Positions 55,738-63,967 of a DNA stretch of 64,000 nucleotides are shown piece after piece. The DNA is taken from positions 40,174 through 104,173 of the forward strand of contig FCOH02000021.1 in the NCBI GenBank assembly GCA_001544595.2, read 5' to 3'. The stretch is from Caballeronia peredens (GTDB lineage Bacteria > Pseudomonadota > Gammaproteobacteria > Burkholderiales > Burkholderiaceae). The position numbers and the translations under genes were made by a program. The notes under the pieces are model-generated. The model saw only the letters and a program-made list of their open reading frames with translations, did not search any database and was not told the origin of the DNA. Every line of letters begins with the position of its first letter. Position 1 is the stretch's first letter.

Positions 55738-55974
55738 ATGGGTTCGTTAAGCATTTGGCATTGGTTGATCGTTCTGCTGATCGTGGCGCTCGTCTTCGGG
55801 ACGAAGAAGCTGCGCAATATCGGCGGCGATCTGGGCGGCGCGGTGAAGGGTTTCAAGGAAGGCATGCGCGAAGGCGAAGCGCCGGCCAATTCGACCGAGC
55901 AGCGCGAACTGCCGCGTAACGGCGCAGTGGACGTCGAAGCGAAGGACAAGTCCCGCTCGGGCGACTTCCGTTAA
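55738..55974 (+). CDS. tatA: Sec-independent translocase subunit TatA
   Basis: TatA oligomers form the passage for folded proteins with twin-arginine signals, such as MsrP and the Rieske protein in this window. The 78-residue protein has an N-terminal membrane helix (SIWHWLIVLLIVALVFG) followed by the amphipathic helix TKKLRNIGGDLGGAVKGFKEGM and a charged tail. A 154-nt gap before it, holding a CCGCCC/GGGCGG hairpin, may contain a tat promoter. An AAGGAGA ribosome site precedes the ATG. Confidence 0.95.
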   Translation: MGSLSIWHWLIVLLIVALVFGTKKLRNIGGDLGGAVKGFKEGMREGEAPANSTEQRELPRNGAVDVEAKDKSRSGDFR

Positions 55975-56010
55975 TCCGGCCGCAGACCGCAACCATCCAC
56001 TTCTCGTTCC

Positions 56011-56538
56011 ATGCTCGATCTCGGTCTGACCAAAATGGCGGTCATCGGCGTTGTCGCGCTGGTGGTGCTCGGGCCGGAGCGTCTGCCCGGCGTCGCCCGC
56101 ACGGCCGGCGCGCTCTTCGGACGCGCGCAGCGCTATATCAACGACGTCAAGTCGGAAGTGACGCGCGAGATGGAACTCGATGAGCTGAAGAAAATGCGCA
56201 CCGAGTTCGAGAGCGCGGCGTCGAACGTCGAATCGTCGATTCAGGACACGCTGCGCCGCCACGAGACCGAGCTGAACGATGCGTGGAACCAGGGCACGTC
56301 GGTCACGCCGAGCATTGCCGGCGGCGAGTCCGATTCGGCGGACAGCGCGGCATCCGACAAGCCGTGGGCCAGCACGCCGACATCGCGCTCCAAACGCAAG
56401 AACTGGCGCGTCAAGCAAAGCGCGATTCCCAACTGGTACAAGCGCACGACGGCGCGTCGCACGCGCGTCCTGTCGGGTGCGGCGCGCGTCGCGCGTCATA
56501 CGCCCGCCACCTTGCGCCGGCCGACGAAGTTCTTCTGA
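56011..56538 (+). CDS. tatB: Sec-independent translocase subunit TatB
   Basis: TatB joins TatC in the receptor for Tat signal peptides. The 175-residue protein has the TatB start MLDLGLTKMAVIGVVALVVLGPERLPGVARTAG with the conserved glutamate and glycine-proline hinge, an amphipathic helix, and a long polar C-terminal half that is Arg- and Ser-rich and looks disordered. It lies 36 nt after tatA. Confidence 0.94.
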   Translation: MLDLGLTKMAVIGVVALVVLGPERLPGVARTAGALFGRAQRYINDVKSEVTREMELDELKKMRTEFESAASNVESSIQDTLRRHETELNDAWNQGTSVTPSIAGGESDSADSAASDKPWASTPTSRSKRKNWRVKQSAIPNWYKRTTARRTRVLSGAARVARHTPATLRRPTKFF

Positions 56539-56580
56539 GAGCCGCACTTCTTCCATCGATGATTTCTACCGAGGGCCGGC

Positions 56581-57357
56581 GTGAGCGACCCGCAACACAC
56601 TAAAGAAGAGCCCGTCGAAGAGACGTTCATTTCGCATCTCGTCGAACTGCGCGACCGTATCATCCGCGCGGGCGCTTCGGTGATCGTGGTGTTCATCGCG
56701 CTGGTGTACTGGGCGCCGGACATCTTCAAGCTACTCGCTCGTCCGCTGATGCAGAACCTGCCGGCCGACGGCAAGATGATCGTGACCGACGTCACCGGCT
56801 CGTTCTTCGTGCCGATGAAAGTGACGATGCTCGTCGCCTTCGTGATCGCGCTGCCGATCGTGCTGTACCAGATCTGGGCGTTCGTCGCGCCCGGCCTGTA
56901 TCAGCACGAGAAGAAGCTCGTCGCGCCGCTCGTCTTCAGCAGTTATTCGCTGTTTCTGTGCGGCATGGCGTTCGCGTATTTCGTCGTGTTCCCGACCATC
57001 TTCCGCGTGATGGCGCACTACAACGCGCCGCTCGGCGCGGAAATGACCACGGACATCGACAACTACCTGAGCTTCGTGCTGACAATGTTCATTGCGTTCG
57101 GCGTGACGTTCGAGGTGCCGATCGTCGTCGTGCTGCTTGCGCGCATGGGCGTCGTGTCCATCCAGAAGCTCAAGCAGATCCGGCCGTATGTGATTGTCGG
57201 CGCGTTCGTGATCTCGGCGGTCGTTACGCCGCCGGATGTCTTCTCGCAACTGATTCTCGCGATTCCGCTCGTCATTCTCTATGAGGCGGGCATCATCGCG
57301 GCGCGGCTCGTGATCGGCAAGGACGGCATCAAGAGCAAGGAAGCGGCAGCGGAGTAA
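56581..57357 (+). CDS. tatC: Sec-independent translocase subunit TatC
   Basis: TatC is the six-helix inner membrane protein that binds the twin-arginine motif. The 258-residue protein has the conserved N-terminal ETFISHLVELRDRIIRAG, PLMQNLPADGKMIVTDVTGSFFVPMKV, FVAPGLYQHEKK and the conserved glutamate in FGVTFEVPI. The start is GTG. A strong bidirectional terminator follows. Confidence 0.96.
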   Translation: MSDPQHTKEEPVEETFISHLVELRDRIIRAGASVIVVFIALVYWAPDIFKLLARPLMQNLPADGKMIVTDVTGSFFVPMKVTMLVAFVIALPIVLYQIWAFVAPGLYQHEKKLVAPLVFSSYSLFLCGMAFAYFVVFPTIFRVMAHYNAPLGAEMTTDIDNYLSFVLTMFIAFGVTFEVPIVVVLLARMGVVSIQKLKQIRPYVIVGAFVISAVVTPPDVFSQLILAIPLVILYEAGIIAARLVIGKDGIKSKEAAAE

Positions 57358-57421
57358 GTGCGGCTTATTGTCGCTATTGTCGCGTCGCCGGCCCGCTCGT
57401 TTCGGTCCTCGCGCTGGATTA

Positions 57422-57457
57422 AAAAAGGCAGCTTCGATCACTCGAAGCTGCCTTTTT
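57422..57457. terminator. Bidirectional terminator between tatC and the Deg protease gene
   Basis: A perfect 16-bp stem (57422-57437 with 57442-57457) starts with AAAAAGGCAGC and ends with GCTGCCTTTTT around a four-base loop. It stops both converging transcripts. Confidence 0.95.
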
Positions 57458-57485
57458 GCTTATACGGGCGCGGCGCTCCGTGCCT

Positions 57486-58703
57486 TTATTCGTCGCCCTG
57501 GTCGCCCTGATCTTCGTCCGGCATTTGCGGCGCGCGCGGCGGCGCGGGGCGTTTGCCGATCATCACGTTGACGTCGAGCTCCTTGTTCTTGCGCATCAGA
57601 TGAACCTTCACCGACGTGCCCGGCTTGATCTGCGCGACGACGTTGAGCAGGCGCGTGGTATCCGTGATGGTGTCGTCGTTGATGGACACGAGAATGTCGC
57701 CCGGCTTGATGCCGGCCTTGTCCGCCGGGCCGCCCTGCAGCACGCCCGCGACGATCGCGCCGGATTTCTGATCCAGCCCGAACGACTCCGCGATCTCCGG
57801 CGTCACGTCCTGCGGCTCGACGCCGATCCAGCCGCGCGTCACGGTGCCGGTCGTGATGATGCTCTCCAGCACGCTGCGCGCCGTCGACACCGGAATTGCG
57901 AAGCCGATGCCCAGCGACCCGCCGCTGCGCGAGTAGATCGCCGTGTTGATGCCGAGCAGATTGCCGTTCACGTCCACGAGCGCACCGCCCGAGTTGCCGG
58001 GATTGATGGCCGCGTCGGTCTGGATGAAGTTCTCGAATGTGTTGATGCCGAGGTGATTGCGCCCGAGCGCGCTGACGATGCCCATCGTGACCGTCTGGCC
58101 GACGCCGAACGGATTGCCGATCGCAAGCACGACATCGCCGACGCGCGTCTGGTCCATGCGTCCGAGCGTGATGCTCGGCAGGTTGGTCATGTTGATCTTC
58201 AGCACGGCGAGGTCGGTTTCCGGATCGACGCCGATCACTTTCGCGCTCGACGTGCGACCATCGGCGAGCGCGACTTCAATTTGATCGGCGCCGTCGACGA
58301 CATGCTGGTTCGTTAGAATGTAACCTTCCGAGCTGACGATGACACCGGAGCCGAGATTCGACGCAGGCGGCTCGTCGCTCTTGCGCTTGTTTTTATCGCC
58401 GAAGAAATAGCGGAACAGCGGGTCTTTGGCGCGCGGGTCGGGCGGCAGATTGCCGTCCTTGCTGGAAAACACGTTCACGACGGCCGGCATCGCCTTTTGT
58501 GCGCCTTCCGAAAACGACGACTGGAGCGGGCGCGAGCCGATGCTCGGCGCCACTTCCTGCAGCGCGACGATCGGCTCTGCAAGCTGCTTGCCGAATTGTC
58601 CCTGACGTTGAAGCCACTGCGGTTTCAAGGTCGCGATGATGAACATCAGGGCCAAAAGCACGGTGACCGCTTGGGCAAAGAAGAGCCAGAAGCGTCTAAG
58701 CAT
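57486..58703 (-). CDS. Membrane-anchored Deg-type serine protease (DegS/DegQ-like)
   Basis: The 405-residue protein is a trypsin-like periplasmic protease with one PDZ domain. Residues 7-26 form an uncleaved-looking membrane anchor, as in DegS. The catalytic triad is His134 (TNQHVVDG), Asp164 (ETDLAVL) and Ser238 (NPGNSGGAL). The PDZ domain spans about 280-375 (GWIGVEPQD, PADKAGIKPGDILVSIND), and the tail is Pro/Asp rich. The single PDZ domain and anchor favour a DegS-like sensor role in the sigma-E response, but no rpoE or rseA genes are near. In Burkholderia this gene is often annotated as DegQ, Do-like or MucD-like; I leave the symbol open. It diverges from nif3 with only 20 nt between start codons. 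Confidence 0.92.
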   Translation of the reverse strand: MLRRFWLFFAQAVTVLLALMFIIATLKPQWLQRQGQFGKQLAEPIVALQEVAPSIGSRPLQSSFSEGAQKAMPAVVNVFSSKDGNLPPDPRAKDPLFRYFFGDKNKRKSDEPPASNLGSGVIVSSEGYILTNQHVVDGADQIEVALADGRTSSAKVIGVDPETDLAVLKINMTNLPSITLGRMDQTRVGDVVLAIGNPFGVGQTVTMGIVSALGRNHLGINTFENFIQTDAAINPGNSGGALVDVNGNLLGINTAIYSRSGGSLGIGFAIPVSTARSVLESIITTGTVTRGWIGVEPQDVTPEIAESFGLDQKSGAIVAGVLQGGPADKAGIKPGDILVSINDDTITDTTRLLNVVAQIKPGTSVKVHLMRKNKELDVNVMIGKRPAPPRAPQMPDEDQGDQGDE

Positions 58704-58723
58704 TTGAAGGGATAGAGGATTTC

Positions 58724-59470
58724 ATGGATCGGATCGAACTCGAATTGTATCTGAACAATCTGCTGGAAATCGGCCGCTTCAAGGACTATTGCCCGAACGG
58801 TCTGCAGGTTGAAGGCGCGCGTCGCGTGCAGAAGATCGCGACCGGCGTCACCGCCTCGCTGGCGTTTCTCGAGGCCGCGCTCGAGTGGGGCGCGGACACC
58901 GTGCTCGTGCATCACGGCTACTTCTGGCGCAACGAGGCGCCGCAGATCACGGCGCGCAAGCATCGGCGGTTGCGCACGCTGATCGCGAACGACATCAATC
59001 TCTTCGCCTACCATCTGCCGCTCGATTCGCATCCGGAGTTCGGCAACAACGCGCAGATCGGCGCGCGGCTCGGCCTGATGGCAGACGGCCGTTTCGCCGA
59101 TCAGGATCTCGGCTGGGTCGCGACGCTCGCGATGCCGCTCTCGCTCGAACACTTCACCGCGATGGTCGAGAACGCGCTCGGCAGGAAGCCGCTCGTGTTC
59201 GGCGATCCGGACAAGGAGCTGCGCCGCGTTGCGTGGTGCACCGGCGGCGCGCAGGGTTATTTCGACGAAGCCATCGCGGCCCGCGCGGACGTCTATCTCA
59301 GCGGCGAAGTCTCCGAGCAGACGATGCATATCGCGGCGGAATCGGGCGTGGCTTACATCGGCGCGGGCCATCACGCGACGGAGCGTTACGGCGTTCAGGC
59401 GGTGGGTGCACACTTGTCCGAGCAGTTCGACATCGAACATCTTTTTATCGATATCGATAATCCGGTTTAA
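58724..59470 (+). CDS. Nif3-like dinuclear metal-center protein
   Basis: The 248-residue protein belongs to the NIF3/YbgI (DUF34) family, which forms hexameric rings with two metal ions per subunit; roles suggested include GTP cyclohydrolase-like activity or metal handling. Metal ligands are in VLVHHGYFW, HLPLDSHPEFGNN and the C-terminal GAGHHATERYGVQAVGAHL with a conserved glutamate. The ribosome site AGAGGA precedes ATG 58724. A short terminator follows about 100 nt past the stop. Confidence 0.92.
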   Translation: MDRIELELYLNNLLEIGRFKDYCPNGLQVEGARRVQKIATGVTASLAFLEAALEWGADTVLVHHGYFWRNEAPQITARKHRRLRTLIANDINLFAYHLPLDSHPEFGNNAQIGARLGLMADGRFADQDLGWVATLAMPLSLEHFTAMVENALGRKPLVFGDPDKELRRVAWCTGGAQGYFDEAIAARADVYLSGEVSEQTMHIAAESGVAYIGAGHHATERYGVQAVGAHLSEQFDIEHLFIDIDNPV

Positions 59471-59570
59471 TACGCCATTAAGCCGCTTCGGCGATTATTG
59501 GCGCTTGCAGTTGCCTTAAGAAAATGCTTTACGAGATGCGCGAAAAACGTGGGGAAAACCCTGAAGCATC

Positions 59571-59590
59571 AATCACTTCGAGTGATTTTT
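59571..59590 (+). terminator. Rho-independent terminator after nif3
   Basis: AATCACT-TCG-AGTGATT is a small perfect hairpin followed by TTT. It lies about 100 nt past the nif3 stop and 95 nt before petA; the remaining gap should hold the pet promoter. Confidence 0.65.
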
Positions 59591-59685
59591 GCTAACAAGG
59601 CCTTGTAAATGCCAACTCCATTCGCGCACACTAACGGCGGACACTGATGTGACGGTATAAATCCAACTCAGAAGTGGGGCGTGTG

Positions 59686-60306
59686 ATGCGAGACAAGGAT
59701 GAGAAACGCGTCGACGGCGGCCGCCGTACCTGGCTGATTGCGACGACCGCAGTAGGTGGTTTCGGAGCGGTGGCAACCGTAGTTCCTTTCGTGGGTTCGT
59801 TTGCTCCATCGGAGAAGGCCAAGGCGGCAGGCGCGCCCGTCGAGGTCGATATCAGCGGACTCAAGCCAGGCGAGATGATGACCGTCGCCTGGCGCGGCAA
59901 GCCGGTGTGGATCGTGAACCGCACCGATGAAATGCTCGCGGACGTCAAGAAGGCCGACAACGAAGTGGCGGACCCGAAGTCCAAAATGGAGTTCTCGATG
60001 CCGTTGCCGGAGTACTGCAACAACGAGTTCCGTTCGCGCGCCGATCACAAGAACATCTTCGTGGCCGTTGCCGTGTGCACGCATCTGGGCTGCACGCCGA
60101 CGCCGCGCTTCCAGGAAGGAGCGCAACCCAATCTCCCCGATAACTGGCCGGGCGGCTTTCTGTGCCCGTGCCACGGCTCGACCTACGACATGGCCGGCCG
60201 CGTCTTCAAGAACAAGCCCGCGCCGCAGAACCTGGACATCCCACCGTTCATGTTCACCTCCGCGACGCAACTCGTGATCGGCAAGGACGAAAAGGGAGAG
60301 GCTTAA
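59686..60306 (+). CDS. petA: Ubiquinol-cytochrome c reductase Rieske iron-sulfur subunit
   Basis: The Rieske protein of the bc1 complex takes the first electron from ubiquinol. The 206-residue protein starts with a twin-arginine signal anchor (GGRRTWLIATTAVGGFGAVATVVPFV, about 11-36). The 2Fe-2S cluster is bound by CTHLGC (131-136) and CPCHGS (160-165), with disulfide cysteines in the same motifs. I chose ATG 59686 over one four codons earlier. petB begins directly after the stop. Confidence 0.96.
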   Translation: MRDKDEKRVDGGRRTWLIATTAVGGFGAVATVVPFVGSFAPSEKAKAAGAPVEVDISGLKPGEMMTVAWRGKPVWIVNRTDEMLADVKKADNEVADPKSKMEFSMPLPEYCNNEFRSRADHKNIFVAVAVCTHLGCTPTPRFQEGAQPNLPDNWPGGFLCPCHGSTYDMAGRVFKNKPAPQNLDIPPFMFTSATQLVIGKDEKGEA

Positions 60307-61689
60307 ATGGCTAGTGCAGAAAAGGAAGTTGAGACAACGGGCTTGACCGGTTGGATCGATCGCCGGTTTCCGCTGACCTCGACCTGGAAGAAACACGTCT
60401 CCGAATACTACGCACCGAAGAACTTCAATTTCTGGTACTTCTTTGGCTCGCTCGCGATGCTGGTGCTGGTGAACCAGATCGTCACCGGCATCTTTCTGAC
60501 GATGAACTACAAGCCCGATGCGACGCTCGCGTTCGCATCGGTCGAGTACATCATGCGCGAGGTGCCGTGGGGCTGGCTGATTCGCTACATGCACTCGACG
60601 GGCGCGTCGATGTTCTTCGTCGTCGTCTATCTGCACATGTTCCGCGGGCTGATGTACGGCTCATATCGCAAGCCGCGCGAACTCGTCTGGATCTTCGGCT
60701 GCGCCATCTTCCTGTGCCTCATGGCCGAAGCGTTCTTCGGTTATCTGCTGCCGTGGGGACAGATGTCGTTCTGGGGCGCGCAGGTGATCGTGAACCTGTT
60801 CTCGGCGATTCCGTTCATCGGGCCGGATCTGTCGCTGTGGATTCGCGGCGATTACGTCGTGTCGGACGTCACGCTGAACCGCTTCTTTGCGTTCCACGTG
60901 ATCGCGATTCCGCTGGTGCTGATCGGGCTCGTCGTGGCGCACCTGGTCGCGCTGCACGAAGTCGGCTCGAACAATCCTGACGGCATCGAGATCAAGGCGA
61001 AGAAGGGCGCTGACGGCATCCCGCTCGACGGCATCCCGTTCCATCCGTATTACTCGGTGCACGACTTCATGGGCGTGAGCGTGTTCCTGCTGATCTTCGC
61101 GGCGATCATCTTTTTCGCACCGGAGATGGGCGGCTACTTCCTCGAAGCGAACAACTTCGTACCGGCCAATCCGCTGCAGACGCCGTCGGAAATCGCACCT
61201 GTCTGGTACTTCACCGCGTTCTACGCGATGCTTCGCGCGACCACCGATCCCTTCAAGATCGTGCTGATGATCGTGATCGCGCTGCTCGGCCTGTTCGCGC
61301 TCCTGCGCGCACGCGGCAAGTGGCGTCTCGGTCTGCCGGCGCTCGCCGTCGTCGTGCTGATTTTCATGGCGCTGACGGAGTCGAAGTTCTGGGGCGTGGT
61401 GGTCATGGGCACGGCGGTGGTGTCGCTGTTCTTCCTGCCATGGCTCGATCGCAGCCCGGTCAAGTCGATCCGTTATCGGCCGCTGTTTCACAAAGTCTTC
61501 TATGCGATTTTCGTGTTCGCGTTCCTGATGCTCGGCTTTCTGGGCACGCGACCGCCGTCGCCCGCCGCGACCTTGATCGCGCAGATCTGTGCGCTGATCT
61601 ACTTCGCGTTTTTCCTCGGCATGCCCTTCTGGACGCCGCGCGGCAAATTCAAGACGCCGCCTGAGCGAGTGCACTACAAACCTCACTGA
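60307..61689 (+). CDS. petB: Ubiquinol-cytochrome c reductase cytochrome b subunit
   Basis: Cytochrome b holds hemes bL and bH and both quinone sites of the bc1 complex. The 460-residue protein has the heme-ligand histidines in MHSTGASMFFVVVYLHMFRG and in FFAFHVIAIPLVLIGLVVAHLVALHE, and the quinol-site motif reads TPSEIAPVWYF, the counterpart of PEWY. It is longer at the C terminus than the 400-residue norm, with extra membrane segments after about 330, as in other betaproteobacteria. It abuts petA without a gap. Confidence 0.96.
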   Translation: MASAEKEVETTGLTGWIDRRFPLTSTWKKHVSEYYAPKNFNFWYFFGSLAMLVLVNQIVTGIFLTMNYKPDATLAFASVEYIMREVPWGWLIRYMHSTGASMFFVVVYLHMFRGLMYGSYRKPRELVWIFGCAIFLCLMAEAFFGYLLPWGQMSFWGAQVIVNLFSAIPFIGPDLSLWIRGDYVVSDVTLNRFFAFHVIAIPLVLIGLVVAHLVALHEVGSNNPDGIEIKAKKGADGIPLDGIPFHPYYSVHDFMGVSVFLLIFAAIIFFAPEMGGYFLEANNFVPANPLQTPSEIAPVWYFTAFYAMLRATTDPFKIVLMIVIALLGLFALLRARGKWRLGLPALAVVVLIFMALTESKFWGVVVMGTAVVSLFFLPWLDRSPVKSIRYRPLFHKVFYAIFVFAFLMLGFLGTRPPSPAATLIAQICALIYFAFFLGMPFWTPRGKFKTPPERVHYKPH

Positions 61690-61712
61690 GCGCACGTCCG
61701 GAGACGAATACG

Positions 61713-62468
61713 ATGAAAAAATGGCTCTCTACAATAGCGATGATCGGTGCGACGTTGTTCGCGCTCGGCGCGGTGCCGGCGCATGCGCAGGAAGAAGCGG
61801 TGCTCGATCGCGCGCCTGACAGCACGGACAATCTGGCGTCGTTGCAGCGTGGCGCTCAGATTTTCGTGAACAATTGCCTGAACTGCCACAGCGCGAACCT
61901 GATGCGGTACAACCGGCTGTCCGACCTCGGCCTGACAGAAAAGCAGATTCAGGAAAATTTGCTTTTCTCGACGGACAAGGTCGGCAACACGATGTCGATC
62001 GCCATGCGCCCGGACGACGCGAAGGCGTGGTTCGGCGCGTCGCCGCCGGATTTGTCGGTGGAGGCGCGCGCACGCGGCAAGGACTGGCTCTACACGTACT
62101 TGCGCGGCTTCTACCGTGATCCGACGCGGCCGACCGGCTGGAACAACCGCGTCTATGAAAACGTCGGCATGCCGCATGTGCTGTGGACGCTGCAGGGCAT
62201 CCGCGACGCCAAATTCGAGACCGAAACCGACGAAAAAACCGGCGAAAAGGTGAAGAAGTTCGTGGGTTACACTCAGGTTACGCCGGGTGCCATGTCGTCC
62301 GTGGATTATGATTCTGCTGTGGCCGATCTCGTTTCGTACATGTCGTGGATGTCGGAACCCGCGCAGCAGACGCGCAAGCGGCTCGGCGTCTGGGTTCTGC
62401 TGTTTCTGGCGCTCCTGAGTTTCCTCGCGTGGCGCCTGAACGCGGCATACTGGAAAGATATCAAATAG
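61713..62468 (+). CDS. petC: Ubiquinol-cytochrome c reductase cytochrome c1 subunit
   Basis: Cytochrome c1 passes electrons from the Rieske protein to soluble cytochromes such as c4. The 251-residue protein has a signal peptide (1-25, ending AHA), the heme motif Cys55-Leu-Asn-Cys58-His59, a likely methionine ligand in the C-terminal half (PGAMSSVDYD region), and the C-terminal membrane anchor VWVLLFLALLSFLAWRLNAAYW. It begins 23 nt after petB. Confidence 0.95.
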   Translation: MKKWLSTIAMIGATLFALGAVPAHAQEEAVLDRAPDSTDNLASLQRGAQIFVNNCLNCHSANLMRYNRLSDLGLTEKQIQENLLFSTDKVGNTMSIAMRPDDAKAWFGASPPDLSVEARARGKDWLYTYLRGFYRDPTRPTGWNNRVYENVGMPHVLWTLQGIRDAKFETETDEKTGEKVKKFVGYTQVTPGAMSSVDYDSAVADLVSYMSWMSEPAQQTRKRLGVWVLLFLALLSFLAWRLNAAYWKDIK

Positions 62469-62497
62469 CGCGCCTTCGACGGCGTGGGTCGGCGCGA

Positions 62498-62522
62498 CGG
62501 CGTTTTCCGCGAGGAAACGCCG
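62498..62522 (+). terminator. Hairpin after petC, possible terminator
   Basis: CGGCGTTT (62498-62505) pairs with AAACGCCG (62515-62522), with one bulged T and CC/GG closing a GCGA tetraloop. It has no T tract after it, so it may be partial, letting some pet transcripts run on into sspA. Confidence 0.45.
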
Positions 62523-62560
62523 CGGCCGGCCCTTCGAGTTTACTGAAGGAACTTTAAAAC

Positions 62561-63172
62561 ATGATGGTTCTGTATTCCGGCACTACTTGCCCGTTCTCCC
62601 AGCGCTGCCGGCTGGTGTTGTTCGAAAAGGGCATGGATTTCGAAATTCGCGACGTCGATCTGTTCAACAAGCCGGAAGACATCGCGGTGATGAACCCGTA
62701 CGGCCAGGTGCCGATTCTCGTCGAGCGTGACCTGATCCTGTACGAGTCGAATATCATCAATGAATACATCGACGAGCGTTTCCCGCATCCGCAGCTCATG
62801 CCGGCAGATCCGGTGCAGCGCGCCCGCGCGCGCCTGTTCCTGCTGAATTTCGAGAAGGAACTGTTCGTCCACGTCGGCACGCTCGAAAACGAAAAGGGCA
62901 AGGCCGCCGAGAAGAATCACGAGAAGGCGCGCAGCGCGATCCGCGATCGCCTCACGCAACTCGCGCCGATCTTCCTGAAGAACAAATACATGCTGGGCGA
63001 GGAGTTCTCGATGCTCGACGTCGCGATCGCGCCCCTTTTGTGGCGTCTGGATCATTACGGCATCGAGCTTTCGAAGAACGCTGCACCGTTGATGAAGTAC
63101 GCCGAGCGGATCTTCAGCCGTCCGGCCTATATTGAAGCGCTGACGCCTTCCGAAAAGGTGATGCGTCGATAG
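62561..63172 (+). CDS. sspA: Stringent starvation protein A
   Basis: SspA is a glutathione transferase-fold protein that binds RNA polymerase and alters transcription in stationary phase and under stress; it is not an active transferase. The 203-residue protein has the thioredoxin-like start MVLYSGTTCPFSQRCRLVLFEKGMDFEIRDVDLFNKPEDIAVMNPYGQVPILVERDLILYESNIINEYIDE. Its pairing with sspB, 63 nt downstream, confirms the call. Confidence 0.95.
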   Translation: MMVLYSGTTCPFSQRCRLVLFEKGMDFEIRDVDLFNKPEDIAVMNPYGQVPILVERDLILYESNIINEYIDERFPHPQLMPADPVQRARARLFLLNFEKELFVHVGTLENEKGKAAEKNHEKARSAIRDRLTQLAPIFLKNKYMLGEEFSMLDVAIAPLLWRLDHYGIELSKNAAPLMKYAERIFSRPAYIEALTPSEKVMRR

Positions 63173-63235
63173 TTTGAATGCGTAGGAACGCGGCGGCGCG
63201 GGTTCGCGCGGCCGCGCTCCGGCAGAGGAAAGTTG

Positions 63236-63742
63236 ATGCAAGAGATTTCCACCAAGCCTTATTTGTTGCGCGCACTGTACGAGTGGTGCACGGATAACGG
63301 CTTCACGCCACATATCGCCGTGCGCGTCGATGCCGCCACGCGCGTGCCGCGCCAGTTCGTGCGCAACGACGAGATCGTGTTGAACATCAGCTTCGAGGCG
63401 ACGAGCCAACTGCAGATGGGCAACGAATGGATCGAATTTAGCGCGCGGTTTTCCGGCAAGTCGCACAAGATCGAAGTGCAGGTGACGAACGTGCTCGCCA
63501 TTTACGCGCGAGAGAACGGGCAAGGCATGGCGTTTCCGGTCGAACCGTCCATTCAGTCCGGCGCAGAAGTACCGAGCATTCCTGTTGCTTCCCGTCCGGA
63601 CGAACGCGATGCCGCGCTCGAGGAGACGGCTAGCGAAGGCGCTGATTCCACTGCGGCTCCATCGACGGATGAAGCCCAGGCCCGCGCCGATGAAGATGCA
63701 TCGAAATCGCCTGCGCGGTCCCACCTCAAAGTCGTTAAATGA
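63236..63742 (+). CDS. sspB: ClpXP adaptor SspB
   Basis: SspB delivers ssrA-tagged proteins to ClpXP. The 168-residue protein has the substrate-binding domain at about 1-110 (STKPYLLRALYEWCTDNGFTPHIAVRVD, VLNISFEATSQL, FSARFSGKSHKIEVQVTNVLAIYARENGQGM), a disordered acidic linker, and ends SHLKVVK, matching the C-terminal ClpX-docking motif of E. coli SspB. I chose ATG 63236 over the TTG three bases before, with AGAGGAAAG upstream. Confidence 0.95.
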   Translation: MQEISTKPYLLRALYEWCTDNGFTPHIAVRVDAATRVPRQFVRNDEIVLNISFEATSQLQMGNEWIEFSARFSGKSHKIEVQVTNVLAIYARENGQGMAFPVEPSIQSGAEVPSIPVASRPDERDAALEETASEGADSTAAPSTDEAQARADEDASKSPARSHLKVVK

Positions 63743-63760
63743 AGTAGAATCTCGTCCTTC

Positions 63761-63836
<76 letters not shown>

Positions 63837-63849
63837 AGACTTACGTCGA

Positions 63850-63883
63850 CGGCTCGTGCGATGTCCGCACGAGCCGTTTCGTT
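63850..63883 (+). terminator. Rho-independent terminator after tRNA-Thr
   Basis: CGGCTCGTGCG (63850-63860) pairs with CGCACGAGCCG (63866-63876) in a perfect 11-bp stem, followed by TTTCGTTT. Confidence 0.85.
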
Positions 63884-63938
63884 TGAGCAGGACGGAAAGT
63901 CGGGTAGCAAAGTCGATAAGAAATGCTTCAAAATCTTG

Positions 63939-63967
63939 TTGACAGAAGCTGAAGCGTTGTTCATAAT
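63939..63967 (+). promoter_or_regulatory. Strong sigma-70 promoter at the right edge
   Basis: TTGACA (63939-63944), a perfect -35, is followed after 17 bases by CATAAT (63962-63967). Downstream lies a small hairpin GCTGC-TGAT-GCAGC. The strength and the lack of a reading frame suggest an rRNA or tRNA transcript starting here; the gene itself is outside the window. Confidence 0.7.
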
